From positions 496,001-560,000 of the forward strand of contig JAGKQI010000031.1 of NCBI GenBank assembly GCA_018806915.1: a stretch of 64,000 bases of DNA, read 5' to 3'. This document shows positions 41,166-51,729 of this stretch, piece after piece (the stretch's first letter is position 1; every line of letters begins with the position of its first letter). Under the pieces are notes generated by a model that saw only the letters and a program-made list of their open reading frames with translations, had not been told where the DNA came from and did no database searches. The translations under genes and the position numbers were made by a program. The DNA is from Phytophthora colocasiae (lineage: Eukaryota > Oomycota > Peronosporomycetes > Peronosporales > Peronosporaceae).

Positions 41166-43406
41166 ATGTCGGACGGGCAGGACATTCAGACGCTCAAGAA
41201 CAAAGGTGGCGGCAATATAGTAGCAAAAGACCAAGTTTTAAGCTAGTACTAACGTTTTTATTGTACTAGTGGCAAGGAAACATGACAATGACGTAGACCG
41301 CCGACGCTCGTCCACTTTGCGGTTGGAACCTCCTGGTATGGTTTAAAAAACCGCTTTTTACTATGGTGTAGACTAACTTTTGACTCTTTTTGTAGTGTCT
41401 GACAACCGCAAGGCGACATCTTTCGTACGAGCACGCACTTCAGGGGTTAACCGCCTTCTTCGCTCCAATACGAGCAGTGCGGGAGGATATTCCACGGCTC
41501 GGAACGGCCACAGCAACAGCAACGGCACCAGAAGCAGAGGCAAAAGCAAAAGTGCGCCCAGTAGCAAAGCCCACAGCCAAGATGAAAATTTTGAGACGGC
41601 TTTGGCTGAACCAGTGGATGAAAATGCCGTGGAGCCTCCTCCTTCGCCTATTAAGTCGGGGCCGAAGTCGGGATCGTCCACTTCGTCCCCTCCCGTGAGT
41701 GGAGGAGCGGGAGAAGTGGACGAAGATGGATTCCCTCCTTATTTGGAACAAAAGTGGACCCACGTCGTGTTGAAAATGACGGCTTTTTCCGAGGAAGACG
41801 CCGTTACCAGTTTTCGATTTGACACAAATGGGGGAGGCATTGGCAGAACTGCTGACAATGTGGCCAGTATCCCAGCTGACAAGCTTCTCAATGGAAAAGA
41901 TCACGCTCGCGTGCTGTACAACGGAGGAAGGTTTTATTTGGCCAATGGGGATAATGCCAGTGACACATTCGTTCGACTAAGTCCAGTTGGTGGTGGGGAA
42001 GAAGATGACGCTGAAGACCGGATGCAGTGGCCATTGGAGCCTCACGTGGCATTCCGTGTGGGAAAATCGGATTTCATGGTCACAGCATTCCATGAAGCTT
42101 CGCAGACGCTGGAGGTGTCGGCTTTGAGTGGTAAATTAGCAGGAACGCAGTTCTCTATTGGACGTGAAGGTGCTGGCATTGGGCGATCGGCTGATAATAA
42201 GATCCATACTGGAGATGGAGAACTGTCACGCAAGCACGCAGCCATTTGGTTTGATGAACTGACGAATCAGTTTTATCTTGTGGACTTGAATTCGACCAAT
42301 GGTACGTTCATGAAGCTCGTGGGGAGCTACCAGGAGCCGTACCGACTTGAAATTGGAGACGATCTCTTGGTGGCGCAGACGTGTTTGACAGTCAACCGCT
42401 TTGACTTTGGAGCGCATGCTGATATGGGTGCCCGAAAGCACATGGAAGACGCGCACACTATCATTCAGGACCTGTGCATTGAATCTCTGAGCCGCTTGGG
42501 GATGCATCCACAGTCATACTTTGCAGTCTATGATGGTCACGGAGGCGAAGAGGCCTCATCGTATTTGGGGGACATTCTGCATCATAACATCATCGACGCG
42601 TTCTTTATGAAGAAAACAGAGCTGAAGCCTTTAATTAACAAGTCGCCGGAGGAAATGCAGTCGATGATCACAAAGCGGCTCACGGAAGCCTTCGAACGCA
42701 CGGACGAAGAGTTCCTGAACGAATCAGAGCGACCCCAAGCTGGTAGTACGGCTACTACCGTCTTTGTTGCTGGCAAGTACATGTTCGTATCGAATGTCGG
42801 AGACTCACGGACAGTTCTGAGCCGTGGTGGTAAGGCTGAACGTCTATCGAATGACCACAAGCCGAGTCGACCTGATGAGGCCCAGCGTATCCGCGACACT
42901 GGAGGCTTTGTGATTCACGGGCGTATTATGGGCGAGCTTGCTGTGTCTCGCGCGTTCGGTGACGCACCGTTCAAGACATTTGACTTGCCTGAGCCGCCAA
43001 AAGAGGACGTGGACTCGAAGCCACGTAGTGATTACGACTCGCAGGAGTTGCCTGTGAACCCGAACGACATCCTGAAGGGCCCATTAGTGATCCCCACGCC
43101 GGAAATTACAATCACGGAGCTTACGAACGACTGTGAGTTCGTTATGCTCGCTAGTGACGGGCTATACGACGTGCTGAAGGACCAAGAGGCTGTTGATTTT
43201 ATGCGGAAGAAGATCGCACAACTTGGAGATGTTCAGCGCGCAGTGGAGGTACGATTTTGATTGAATATTGGTTGTTTTTGTGATAGCAAACTGACCTATA
43301 CTTGTTTTCTCAGGCTATCATCGAGTATGCAATCTTCCACCAACGCTCGACGGATAATGTGACGTGTGTTGTGGTGATGTTCAAAGAGCCCAAGGATCTC
43401 AAGTGA
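41166..43406 (+). CDS. double-FHA PP2C-type protein phosphatase, three exons
   Basis: Proposed exons are 41166-41205, 41396-43248 and 43314-43406, giving 661 aa. Exon 2 has no early ATG. The ATG at 41166 (MSDGQDIQTLKNK) joins it in phase only if the GT at 41206 is used; the acceptor tttttgtag at 41395 is preceded by a good branch site (actaac). The second intron (43249-43313, 65 bp) has gtacga...ctgacc...ctcag and restores the normal PP2C ending (NVTCVVVMFK). After a low-complexity N-terminus come two FHA-like modules (GGIGRTADN; GAGIGRSADN with LSRKHAAI and NSTNGTF), the second canonical for phospho-Thr binding. The PP2C metal-site motifs follow: KHMEDAH, VYDGHGG, VGDSR and ASDGLYD. It is likely a phosphatase recruited to phosphorylated partners. 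The exon 1 donor is weak. Confidence 0.82.
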
Positions 43407-43605
43407 TTAACGCGCTGAAGCAACCATATTGCTGCTTGCGTGGCGAGGCGGGACATAGATGAATAGTATAGGAAGTAGCGAGGACGTTTTGAGAGGGGGG
43501 CAATCTATTGCCGATGATTTCCACACAAAAACAATAAACTGAACAGCTTTGATGTTAGCTTTTGCCTTACTGTTTGCTGCTTAGATGTTCATAAAGATCA
43601 GAAAG

Positions 43606-44642
43606 TTACTCGAGGCTCAGCTTGCCTGGTGAAGTGGCAGTGTGGCGCAACGGAGAGCCCGGAGCCATTTTCATCACTGGAGAAAATTGTTCCGAAGCTG
43701 ATCGAAGTGGGGCAATAGGTGGAGGGCAGGAAGCAGCAAACGCCTTGATATGACGGCATCGACGCATCGTTTTCTGCTTGGAACGACTCTCAAGAGCTGA
43801 AACGTGCGAACCATCGTCGAAATCGAAGTAGACTTTGTACGATCGAGTGTCCACGTCGCCACTGTATTCACCCGTAGCCTCCACTCGGATATTGGTAATG
43901 TGACGCATATCTCGCTCTACTGAGCGAATATAGCGTGCACCCAAGCACAGCGGTTTGTTCGAGCGAACTGAGAGTCTGGACAGCTCTTTGTTCATGTAGA
44001 AGGTCTCTACTCGGCCGTTAGCGATGAGAGCGAAGCCCAAGATGTAGATTGCCACTGCCACGAGATATTTCCACCAGTTCGAGTTCGAGTGGTGCGGATT
44101 GTCGTCATCATCTCTCTGACTGTGCACACTGTGGACGAAGACTGAAGCTCCGAGCATGATCAACACACCAAAGACCCAGATCGGCCATGGGTAGCTCACT
44201 ACTTGCAACTACGAAGGACATTCGTTAGTTGACAAGATTGTATTGCAATAGATTGAGAGGATTGAGATTGTACCTCTTGCCCAAAGGTGCTGCTGGTGCC
44301 GAAAAGATTGTCGAACTCAACCTCATCGTCGAATGCCTGGGTCTTGGCGTTCCATTTGAGACTACTCCGACGGAGTTTCTTGGATCTTTTGTTCATGGCC
44401 ACACGCCAGCGTTCCAACTGCTTGATGGCAAGTCGCTTGTCTCTGGTCATGGGCTGCTCCTCCTCTCGACGAGAATTGTGAGGAACTTCTTCTTCTTCGA
44501 CAGTGCTGATCACCTCGATGTCCGTGTTGTCGTCCAGGTTGGTCACATCACTGACTGAAATGGATCGGAACTGCCCCACATCTTGGCGTTCGAGTGACGT
44601 CGTCACGGTGGGACCTCGAAGCTTCGTCGGAGACGATGGCAT
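43606..44642 (-). CDS. two-TM membrane protein of unknown function, two exons
   Basis: Exon 1 is 44642-44274 and exon 2 is 44208-43606. The 65-bp intron has a gtacaa donor, ctaac branch site and cgtag acceptor, and keeps frame (GQE then LQVVSYPWP). The product is 323 aa. The N-terminal ~120 residues are polar, with a basic stretch (LERWRVAMNKRSKKLRR). Two helices follow: YPWPIWVFGVLIMLGASVFV and WWKYLVAVAIYILGFALIA. After them comes a beta-rich soluble part (VETFYMNKELSRLSV, YKVYFDFDDGSHVSALESR). I do not recognise the family. It is convergent with the PP2C gene, with 199 bp between stops. Confidence 0.72.
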
Positions 44643-44869
44643 CGCTCAATTATTCGCCAGATCAACAACGACAGAATGACAGACTCACCAAAGCTGCCCC
44701 TCAGACCAGATGAACGGTACATCTAGCAGCTAAATCGAGAAGATTGTTGCCTGCCTATTGTTGGAATGGAAAGTCCTCACACTTGACTGGTATTTTTTTG
44801 TTTAAACCTAGTGAAAGTCTTGAACTAAAACTTACCACATGAGTAGCAAGTGTAAGATTAGTGGTGGAG
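44643..44869. other. upstream of the two-TM gene, no other gene seen
   Basis: Probable promoter and 5' leader of the minus-strand gene at 44642. The segment tgtcattctgtcgttg (minus sense, near 44660-44680) is loosely like the oomycete initiator, but the match is weak. Confidence 0.3.
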
Positions 44870-44987
44870 AACCTTCGTCTTGAGTCTGTTTCGACCTTGA
44901 GTCGATTAGCTCCATGTCTTGGTTGAAATGCTGGAATTCACAGGATCCATCGCAACCACAATGTCCTGTCCATCGTCGCTCTTCAGG

Positions 44988-45132
44988 TGCCTATCAGACA
45001 TTTTTCGACTGGCTTGGCTCTGAGAAGCTCACTCCTGCTGGGCCTTCGCGTGAAGTGTACGTGAAGAGACCTACTGGCAACGAGGAGGAAGACAAGCAGA
45101 GTGTGACGGAGATACAGCAACCAATTGCCTGA
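44988..45132 (+). pseudogene. truncated GyrI-b, block B
   Basis: Only the last ~48 codons survive (YQTFFDWLGSEKLTPAG to TEIQQPIA). Upstream it is fused at about 44988 to the sequence homologous to 10820-10930. The open frame from 44914 is therefore a chimera and not an original start. It is convergent with GyrI-a, 98 bp away, as in block A. Confidence 0.75.
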
Positions 45133-45230
45133 AAGAAGGGGAAATGATCTCTGGAAGTGAGAGGACAGTGTGCATTTTGAGAAATTCCTACTGCCTTTTT
45201 TCAATGATCTTGAGTTGAAAGCTTTCTGCT

Positions 45231-45752
45231 TTATGCAATAGGCTGCTGGATCTCCGTCACGAAAGATTCCTCGCTTGTGTCTTCAATGTTCATGCGGAGG
45301 TAAACCTCTCGCACCGGCGCATTCGGACGAAGTCCTTGTTTACCGATCCATTCGTAGAGTTTCCTGTACGAAGGGTTCAGAGTATCGTACGACCCAAGAT
45401 GAACCAGTGAGGCAGCTCGGGGGACAATCGGCAGTGTACGATGAACAATTGACGCTGTCGCTACCGCGTCTTCATCTACATGAGCATCGTTGGCGATAGG
45501 GAGACACACTTCAGCGTCGACATCTTTCTCCTTGTAGCCTTCGTCATAGTAGATAGTCAAACAAGGCCCAGCGATGGCGAGACCTTGAGCTCTGGCAAAT
45601 ACTAGAACTTGATCCCACAATGTCCTTTGCGCTCGGTAGTTGGGGATAATAGCACGTAGAGCCAACACCCGCACTTCTGGAAGATTCTTAATGACTGGCG
45701 GCTTCCCTACAGCTTCAACAGCAGCAACAACAACAGCTTCACACTCCGACAT
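45231..45752 (-). CDS. GyrI/AraC-effector-binding-like protein (GyrI-a, intact copy)
   Basis: 173 aa, single exon, no signal peptide or TM, so probably cytosolic. The fold signature is LPEVRVLALRAIIPNYRAQ, VDAEVCLPIA, LVHLGSYDTLNPSYRKLYEW, REVYLRM and the terminal SFVTEIQQPIA. This layout fits the GyrI-like small-molecule-binding domain, best known from bacterial gyrase inhibitors and AraC/MerR-type regulators. The conserved Glu of TEIQQP is present. The ligand cannot be predicted. A bacterial-type family inside an oomycete suggests old horizontal transfer, but that needs a tree. The start is 68 nt after the stop of the RxLR pseudogene. Confidence 0.82.
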   Translation of the reverse strand: MSECEAVVVAAVEAVGKPPVIKNLPEVRVLALRAIIPNYRAQRTLWDQVLVFARAQGLAIAGPCLTIYYDEGYKEKDVDAEVCLPIANDAHVDEDAVATASIVHRTLPIVPRAASLVHLGSYDTLNPSYRKLYEWIGKQGLRPNAPVREVYLRMNIEDTSEESFVTEIQQPIA

Positions 45753-45820
45753 CTTGCCAACCAGCGAGTAGTCGCAAAAGATTCTACCGCTTATGTTTAG
45801 TACTCCAAACCATAGTACAC

Positions 45821-46803
45821 TTATCGGACTGCCTTGGAGTACGCCTTGTAGAATGCACTGTAGGCGACGTAGACCTCGACGGTCGGCTCGAAGGATAATT
45901 TGGTCTTATCCATCTTGAGTTTTTCAAGGAGAGCTGCCGGCGTAAGTTTATCTGCTAGCCACTTCTTGAACTGGAAACGCTGCAGTTGAGACGCTATATA
46001 TCTCGTTCCCGTGTCGGTTTTCGCAACTGCAAACGCCTTCGCCATTGGAATATCATCGTAGACTGTCAGCAACTTCTTCGTCAGCTCTGCTTCCCAGCCA
46101 TTATTGTAGAAATTCATTTGCCTGAAATAGTAGACCCACACGTTCAAGGCTCTGTTCTGAGCGAGCGTCTTCACATTCCCCTCACCCACTCGGAGTAAAT
46201 TGAACATGACGTCCGTGTTTAATCCATTCTGAGCCCAACCTGTCAATTGCTGAGTTTGCAACCTATTCGCAAGCGACCGCGTTTTGCCTTGACGTGACGT
46301 CTCCAGCAGCACAGCGACAGCTTCATTCCCGTAGTATTTGGTGAGCGTCCCGAGCATATTCACCATTTTGGTCGGGTTCTTCTTGTTGTACATGGTCATG
46401 AACACACTCCAAGTTCGTAAGTTCTGGCTGCCCAAAAGCCCTTTGGTCCCTTTATCGAGTTTGAGGATCTCGAACACTTCGTCTGGCGTTTTACCTTGCT
46501 TCAGCCATGCGTTGAGTTTCCGCTTCTCGCCGAACGAAAGTTTGATTTTCGAGATGAAATTCGAGAACCAGTTCTTGATCTTTGAAAAAACATTCGACAG
46601 TCCGGAAGGAAGCGCTATCGCTCTCTCTTCATCTTCATCGTATTTTGTCGCATCGGTTCTTAGCAGCCTCGTGTCTTGAGTGTAGGCGGAATTGGCAATG
46701 GAACGAACAACTGTTGGATAGTCAGAGTTGCTCAATTTCGATTGTCCTCGTGCAGTATCGACACTTGCCCGTCCGTTAGGAATACAACGCAGAAGAACCG
46801 CAT
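45821..46803 (-). pseudogene. RxLR effector copy B, signal peptide disrupted
   Basis: Close paralogue of the gene at 2641-3633: RLLR, DEDEER and the full WY-repeat region are kept. The ATG (46801-46803) and the first residues (MRFFCVVFLT) are present, but a 10-bp deletion near 46770 shifts the frame in the signal peptide. The remaining long frame begins MSNSDY without any secretion signal. Export by the normal route should be lost. Divergence from copy A is low, so the damage is recent. A sequencing error is the main alternative. Confidence 0.82.
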
Positions 46804-47089
46804 GTCTTCGCAGCCTTCTTGGTCGAAGGGAAGCTGGAGATCCGTTGACGGGCGATTATTCAAGGGCTGCACTTGCATGCTTACAGTATGTACAGTGTAT
46901 ACGTATCGAATGCTGCAGGACATGGTTGCTGAATAGCTTTAGATCCCCAGCAGTGGCTCAAGCATTATGGTTTTATATTTCTGAGGTTCTGCTAGCATTT
47001 ACATCTCGACGGGTAGTGGTTGCTCGTTAAATGGGTGTGCGCACGAACGTACTCTTTACGTCGCTGCGATTCTATTTGCATCTACGTTG
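46804..47089. other. spacer between RxLR copy B and the third RxLR gene
   Basis: 5' leader of the pseudogene and 3' flank of the next effector. No further gene seen. Confidence 0.5.
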
Positions 47090-47722
47090 TTAAAGCTCGA
47101 CCGGCAATGGTTTCTTTAACTTACTCGCTAAATGGGCGCGCGCAACAACGTACTCCCACCAAATTTTGTGGAATTTATCCTCGTACGCTGTAATGTGCTT
47201 GAGCTGGAGTAAGTCGAAGACCTGGTTTGCTGTTTTCCCCTCATCAAACCACTTGATGAACTGCGCAGCTTGCAGATTCTTAGCAATTTCCTCAGTCTTC
47301 TTGACCTCTTTGGCCTCAAAGAGAAACTTTGCGAGAGTTTCGTCTCCGTACCGATTGATCAATGTCGTAATCAGCACTTGGTCTGGATTCGTCGCGTCGA
47401 CCATGCGGATGTAAGTGGCAAACGCTTTCAAGTTGGGATTCCTCAGGATTCCGTCCAGGCCGCCGTCCAGCTTGAGCATCTTGAACACTTCATCTGTGGA
47501 CGTCACTTTCATCGCCAGGTGCTTCAGTTCATTGTCAGTCAGCAGGAGTTTTGGCGCAGCCCTCGACAACCAGTTCGACAGGCCCTCGGCGACTCCAGTG
47601 CTAAACGCTCGCTCCTCGTTACTCCGCAGAGTCCGCTTAGCAGACATTTCGACCTGTTTAACAGCATTTGCGCTTGCAAACAAGACGACCACGGTCAGGA
47701 GTAATAAGTGGCGGCGATGCAT
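47090..47722 (-). CDS. RxLR-EER secreted effector (third gene)
   Basis: 210 aa from the first ATG (47722). The signal peptide MHRRHLLLLTVVVLFASANA spans 1-20, RTLR is at 30-33 and NEER at 35-38. The C-terminal 170 residues include SNWLSRAAPK, MLKLDGGLDG, KWFDEGKTANQVFDLLQL and HKIWWEYV, a short WY-type region related to the other two effectors but strongly diverged. It is on the same strand as copy B, 287 bp away. An initiator-like tctcatttgacaag lies about 45-60 nt upstream of the ATG. The host target is unknown. Confidence 0.9.
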   Translation of the reverse strand: MHRRHLLLLTVVVLFASANAVKQVEMSAKRTLRSNEERAFSTGVAEGLSNWLSRAAPKLLLTDNELKHLAMKVTSTDEVFKMLKLDGGLDGILRNPNLKAFATYIRMVDATNPDQVLITTLINRYGDETLAKFLFEAKEVKKTEEIAKNLQAAQFIKWFDEGKTANQVFDLLQLKHITAYEDKFHKIWWEYVVARAHLASKLKKPLPVEL

Positions 47723-47764
47723 GGTACAGCAGTACTTTGATGGATAATTCAGTTGTGAAGGTCC

Positions 47765-47780
47765 CTTGTCAAATGAGAGA
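47765..47780 (-). promoter_or_regulatory. possible oomycete initiator (Inr) element
   Basis: In the minus sense tctctcatttgacaag resembles the oomycete Inr consensus (TCATTYYNCAWTTT) imperfectly. It sits at a sensible distance (about 45 nt) upstream of the effector ATG. Confidence 0.3.
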
Positions 47781-47809
47781 GTGCTAATCTGTTTAGCCTG
47801 ATCCACATC

Positions 47810-48386
47810 TTCCGGCTGTAAAGGTGGAATCCAATCTCAGAATTACCGGTTAAAATTTATGTTTCTTGAAAAATGCTTTCTTTTTGCAAAGGTAAAGCTT
47901 GAAGACATCTTGTAAAATTTGATACTGTGAAAAAATGATGATGCCAGACATCATTGCCAATGAATACAGTATGGACCAACGACATTGGTACTCTCATTCA
48001 GAGCACAGATCAATGATAGGCAAAAAAAGGGGCGGCATTTGACTTGTTATGCTTGGAAGTCGTCACCGCAGCACCGTCATTCGTTTTTCTCTTTTTCTTC
48101 AGAGACACTGAGCTTCTTAGGCTTGACGAACTTGTGCTCTAGAGCTTTACGATTCTCGTAGGAAGCGTACACCAATGCAGGAACATGTATCCGGAGACAA
48201 CAGCATTTCACATCCATCCTAAAATTCCTGTTACTGTACATGCATGAACCACTTTCCCGCAGGTGCAAAGTCTGTCCTGCGTGTGTAGACTGGTTATGTG
48301 AGAACGAATTAATAACGATTTTGGTAAAAGATAGAGAGCACCTGTATTTGCACTAAAAAATGGTTTTAAGTGCCTTGTTAAATGCA
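47810..48386. other. AT-rich spacer, no gene recognised
   Basis: A small minus frame (48077-48268) has no domain. It may belong to the body of the pogo-like element that starts at 48650, but I cannot show it. Confidence 0.4.
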
Positions 48387-48650
48387 CTAGTGACGGCCTG
48401 TGGTGGCAACCTCCTCTGCCTCCTGCAATACTGTCGCGGGTGGTGGGGTCTGCGAGGACTCCTCGTCCGCTGCCTCCATTTTATCGAGTGGCTGGTGGAG
48501 ACCTCCGTTTTATCGAGTGGCTAGTGGAGTTTTATTTTAGCGATTGAACGCTGCGACGGGTGATTTGATTGGTTGATAACAATATGTGTACGCAATTCTA
48601 TATCACAGGCGCCCTTTTTATATGGACCATGCATTCTGTCGATCGGTGTA
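48387..48650 (-). mobile_element. 5' end of a pogo-like TA-flanked transposon
   Basis: In the minus sense it begins TACACCGATCGACAGAATGC and reaches an ATG at 48479 starting MEAADEESSQTPPP, open for 30 codons. The first 145 bp match 63856-64000 in inverted orientation. The related element at 51730-52290 has the same kind of TIR and an N-terminus beginning MEATTEP. The other end was not found. Confidence 0.55.
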
Positions 48651-49050
48651 TGGCGGTGGCATAATATATAACTGTCTCACTGACCTTGCATAGCGAGGAA
48701 CTGAGGATTTTGTAGAATGAACCGAACCGTGCGCCAAAGCAAATCGGCCGTACAGTACTGCACTGGACCCATTAACTTGTGGAGCGGTTCCTTGGATACT
48801 TGAGTTTAATGTGAGTCATAATCGACACTGTACAGGCAGGGCATAAGGTGTCTGACTCCAAATGGAAATACGTTTGGCCCGAACACCTGTTACGGGCCGT
48901 AACTTACGGCACCCGAGGCTCGGGTCCCGAGCTCTCTCAGATTACCGGTAGATATAAAGGGTTTTGGTGTGCAGTATATATAAAGGGTTTTGGTGTGCAG
49001 TATATAATTAAAGAAGTCATGAAATATATTTGTAGATACATACTTAAGTA

Positions 49051-50643
49051 CAGTGCGCGTCAAATCGATAGGACCCCTAGTTTGGCGACACACTTTTGCC
49101 AATATCTCGGCTTGTAGGAGGTGTTAAGCGCTGCTGTTTAGATATGTTGTTGATAGATGGTATACTAAGAGGCTGTATGTGTTAACAACTGCGATTTCTA
49201 AGTCCATGCTAGGGCTGGCATACAAACAGCCAGATTTGGCTCTAGCGACACAAATTAGTACCGCACCCTTTTTTTAACAAAGTTTTATGCAATCCCATAC
49301 AAACTTCTATATTAAAAGTTAGTACTTAGTGAGACCGCCCATCTGCTTGATGACAGCAAGGCAGCGGCGAGGCATGGACTCCACGAGCTTGCACAGGTAC
49401 TCCTGCTCGAAAGCTGCCATAATTGCTTCTTCAAGATGACCCACCGTATGATACTGGCGACCATGGGCGTAAATCCGAGCTGCCATAACCGACCAGACGT
49501 TCTCGATTGGGTTACAGTCGGGGGAACGGGCTGGCCAAGCCATGGTGTTGACTTCCATTTCTTGCAAGAAACTCGTCGTCTCACGCGAGGCATGAATGAC
49601 GCGTTATCCTGCTGAAACACGAAGTCAACACCATGGTTATAGTGCGCAAACGGTAGCATATACTCAGATACAGTATAAATGTAGTAACCCGAGTTCTGGC
49701 GACCCCGCAGGATCGCCAGCTCACTCTTACCTTGGACACTGAATGCCCCCCAAACCATGACGCTTCCACCGCCATTCTGGCGACGTACGTAGGACTGCGC
49801 AGGCTGCCTCATGTCTTGAATCCGTCAGGTCCGTCCAGGTTAAACTTTTTGTCATCTGAAAATAAAGTATATTGCCAAATTCCTTCACATAGAAACAAAA
49901 CTTTAGCATCCTGAAGCATCAAAGTAGAGAAATTAAAAACTTTACCTGGGTTAAGAATGTGCTCCTCTGCCCATTCCATCCGGGCCGCCTTGTGAGCCGC
50001 GGTGAGAGGCAGTGTGTGGACACCTTCAGACCGAGCTCGGTCTTGAGCTCCGCAGCAAAGCGGTCGCCGGTCGCTGCCTTGCGCACTAGCAGCCGGACGT
50101 CCATCTCAGTAAGTGCCGGCCGCCTTCCTGGTGGGTGCTGACGCTGTCTGGGGGCGGTCCTCGCTCCGCCTTAATTGCCTTGCGCACACAGGTACGCGCT
50201 CGACCAGTCCTCCGTGCGATCTCACGAAGGGTGAGGCCACCGTCGTGGAGCCCGATGATCCACCAGTACTCCTGGCTTGTGAGGGCTTTGCTGCGGCCCA
50301 TGCAAGGAGCGAAATGAAAGGCAGGCTGGCGCTCCAGCCCCTGCCTGGCAGCTCATTTTCACCATTCATCTAACGAAAAGTGGCATATTTTAATATAGAA
50401 GTTTGTATGGGATTGCATAAAACTTTGTTAAAAAAAGGGTGCGGTACTAATTTGTGTCGCTAGAGCCAAATCTGGCTGTTTGTAGCATGGACTTAGAAAT
50501 CGCAGTTGTTAACACATACAGCCTCTTAGTATACTATCTATCAACAACATATCTAAACAGCAGCGCTTAACACCTCCTACAAGCCGAGATATTGGCAAAA
50601 GTGTGTCGCCAAACTGGGGGTCCTATCGATTTGACGCGCACTG
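49051..50643 (-). mobile_element. Tc1-like transposon with ~260-bp terminal inverted repeats
   Basis: The ends CAGTGCGCGTCAAATCGATA (left) and its complement (right) are flanked by TA (49049-49050 and 50644-50645). The inverted repeats extend about 260 bp (49051-49316 and 50384-50643) with small differences. Total length is 1593 bp, a normal Tc1/mariner size. Confidence 0.9.
49319..50301 (-). pseudogene. Tc1-like DDE transposase, frameshifted
   Basis: The ATG at 50301 (MGRSKALTSQEYWWIIGLHD) opens the HTH region (LTLREIARRTGRARTCVRKA), then the frame changes. FNLDGPDGF near 49840 precedes GGGSVMVWGAFS and FQQDNAS (second catalytic Asp). The last part (PDCNPIENVWSVM, third acidic residue) is in another frame from 49567. 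At least two frameshifts make it inactive. Confidence 0.75.
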
Positions 50644-50645
50644 TA

Positions 50646-50948
50646 TGTGTTGACGGACCGTAATGTATGATGAGCTGATCAGATGCTTCAAGCAGGGTTA
50701 GGGGTTGGGAAGGGGGTGAAATTAAGCTCTCAAAATCAAGCCAAGCATTCGTTTGAATTCTCCTCGACACTTAGCTCGCTCTTTCAGCTTATCTAACTTA
50801 GATGGTTTCTGACATTCTAATGAGGTCCTAAGCGCCAGTACACATTTAGTTTTGGCGAAGTTAGCGGTATTGACGTTTGAGATTTGAAGGGCCATGACAT
50901 CCATCTTCTAATACCGCGACACTTTACGACCTGCAACAAGAAATACGG
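50646..50948. other. spacer between two transposons
   Basis: One 60-codon minus frame (50722-50904) with no recognised domain. Nothing else seen. Confidence 0.4.
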
Positions 50949-51686
50949 TACCGTAGTATCGGTGTCAAGTGTCCGCATTTGTCAAGTGTCACCCCCCTAT
51001 ATTGACCAATGAAAGCTGTGTATTGGGGGTTGGACAAGTAGGATTTGCACCGTTTTGTTAAGTGTCAGCCCCGAGTTCCTTGAAGCCAGTGCAGCATAAC
51101 CAGAACAACCGCAGAATAGAGAAGAAGCCGGCGAACAAGGACTCGAATGCGGGTGTCGTGGCGAGGCGGAGGCCGGAAACCTACGCAGCTCAAGCTGACG
51201 TCGGAGACTTTCGCTTTCAAGGCTGCTGCACTCCGTCTGTACGAAACCCGAGAAATGCGGGTCGTGATTCGGACGTTGTGGCCTGGAATTGACCCAGCTA
51301 GCACGACATATCACTCTAAAGCACGTGTTATTAGACGCTGGAAGTCAAAGAAGGTTGACATTTTGGAAATGGCTGCTAAAACTAAGACTGCGCAACTAAA
51401 ACGCTACCGACGTGTTCGACGAGCGCACGGACTTTTCAAACGAAGATGTAGGGGCAGACAAAATCGACGAAGAGCTGGCTAATGCCTTACAAGCTTTGTC
51501 GTGGCTAGATGACAGCGCAGGAGAAGTTTCCTGGGACGACGACGTCGTTGATAGACACATTCACAAAATTAGAGTCAGCATTAGTAGCGCAATCGTTGTC
51601 CCATCCATAACCAGCACCTTGTACTTTTCCTTATCATTTGATTTGGCGACCCGAGGGGGGTGACACTTGACACCGATACTACGGTA
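50949..51686. mobile_element. 738-bp TA-flanked transposon with 25-bp TIRs
   Basis: The ends TACCGTAGTATCGGTGTCAA (left) and the exact complement (right) extend 25 bp, with TA at both borders. A + frame (51147-51482) reads LTSETFAFKAAALRLYETRE and KARVIRRWKSKKVDI, which could be a transposase DNA-binding remnant. No DDE triad, so a non-autonomous derivative. Confidence 0.75.
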
Positions 51687-51729
51687 ACACAAATCACAGG
51701 CAGTTAGCTTTCCACTTGATAGCCTCATT

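Larger units (their letters stand above)
44870..46960 (-). repeat. block B, inverted duplicate of the RxLR/GyrI locus
   Basis: On the minus strand the order RxLR, GyrI-a, convergent GyrI-b, small-ORF region repeats that of 2560-10950, with high identity over the effector and GyrI genes. Block B lacks the gypsy element, the ankyrin insert and the GyrI-a stop. It has lost the 5' two-thirds of GyrI-b together with the DNA up to the counterpart of 10820. The outer limit near 46960 is soft because similarity fades upstream of the effector start. Confidence 0.8.

Noticed and set aside
44914..45132. 72-aa ORF with its own ATG as a new small gene
   Set aside because: It is a fusion of the truncated GyrI-b to unrelated upstream sequence created by a deletion.
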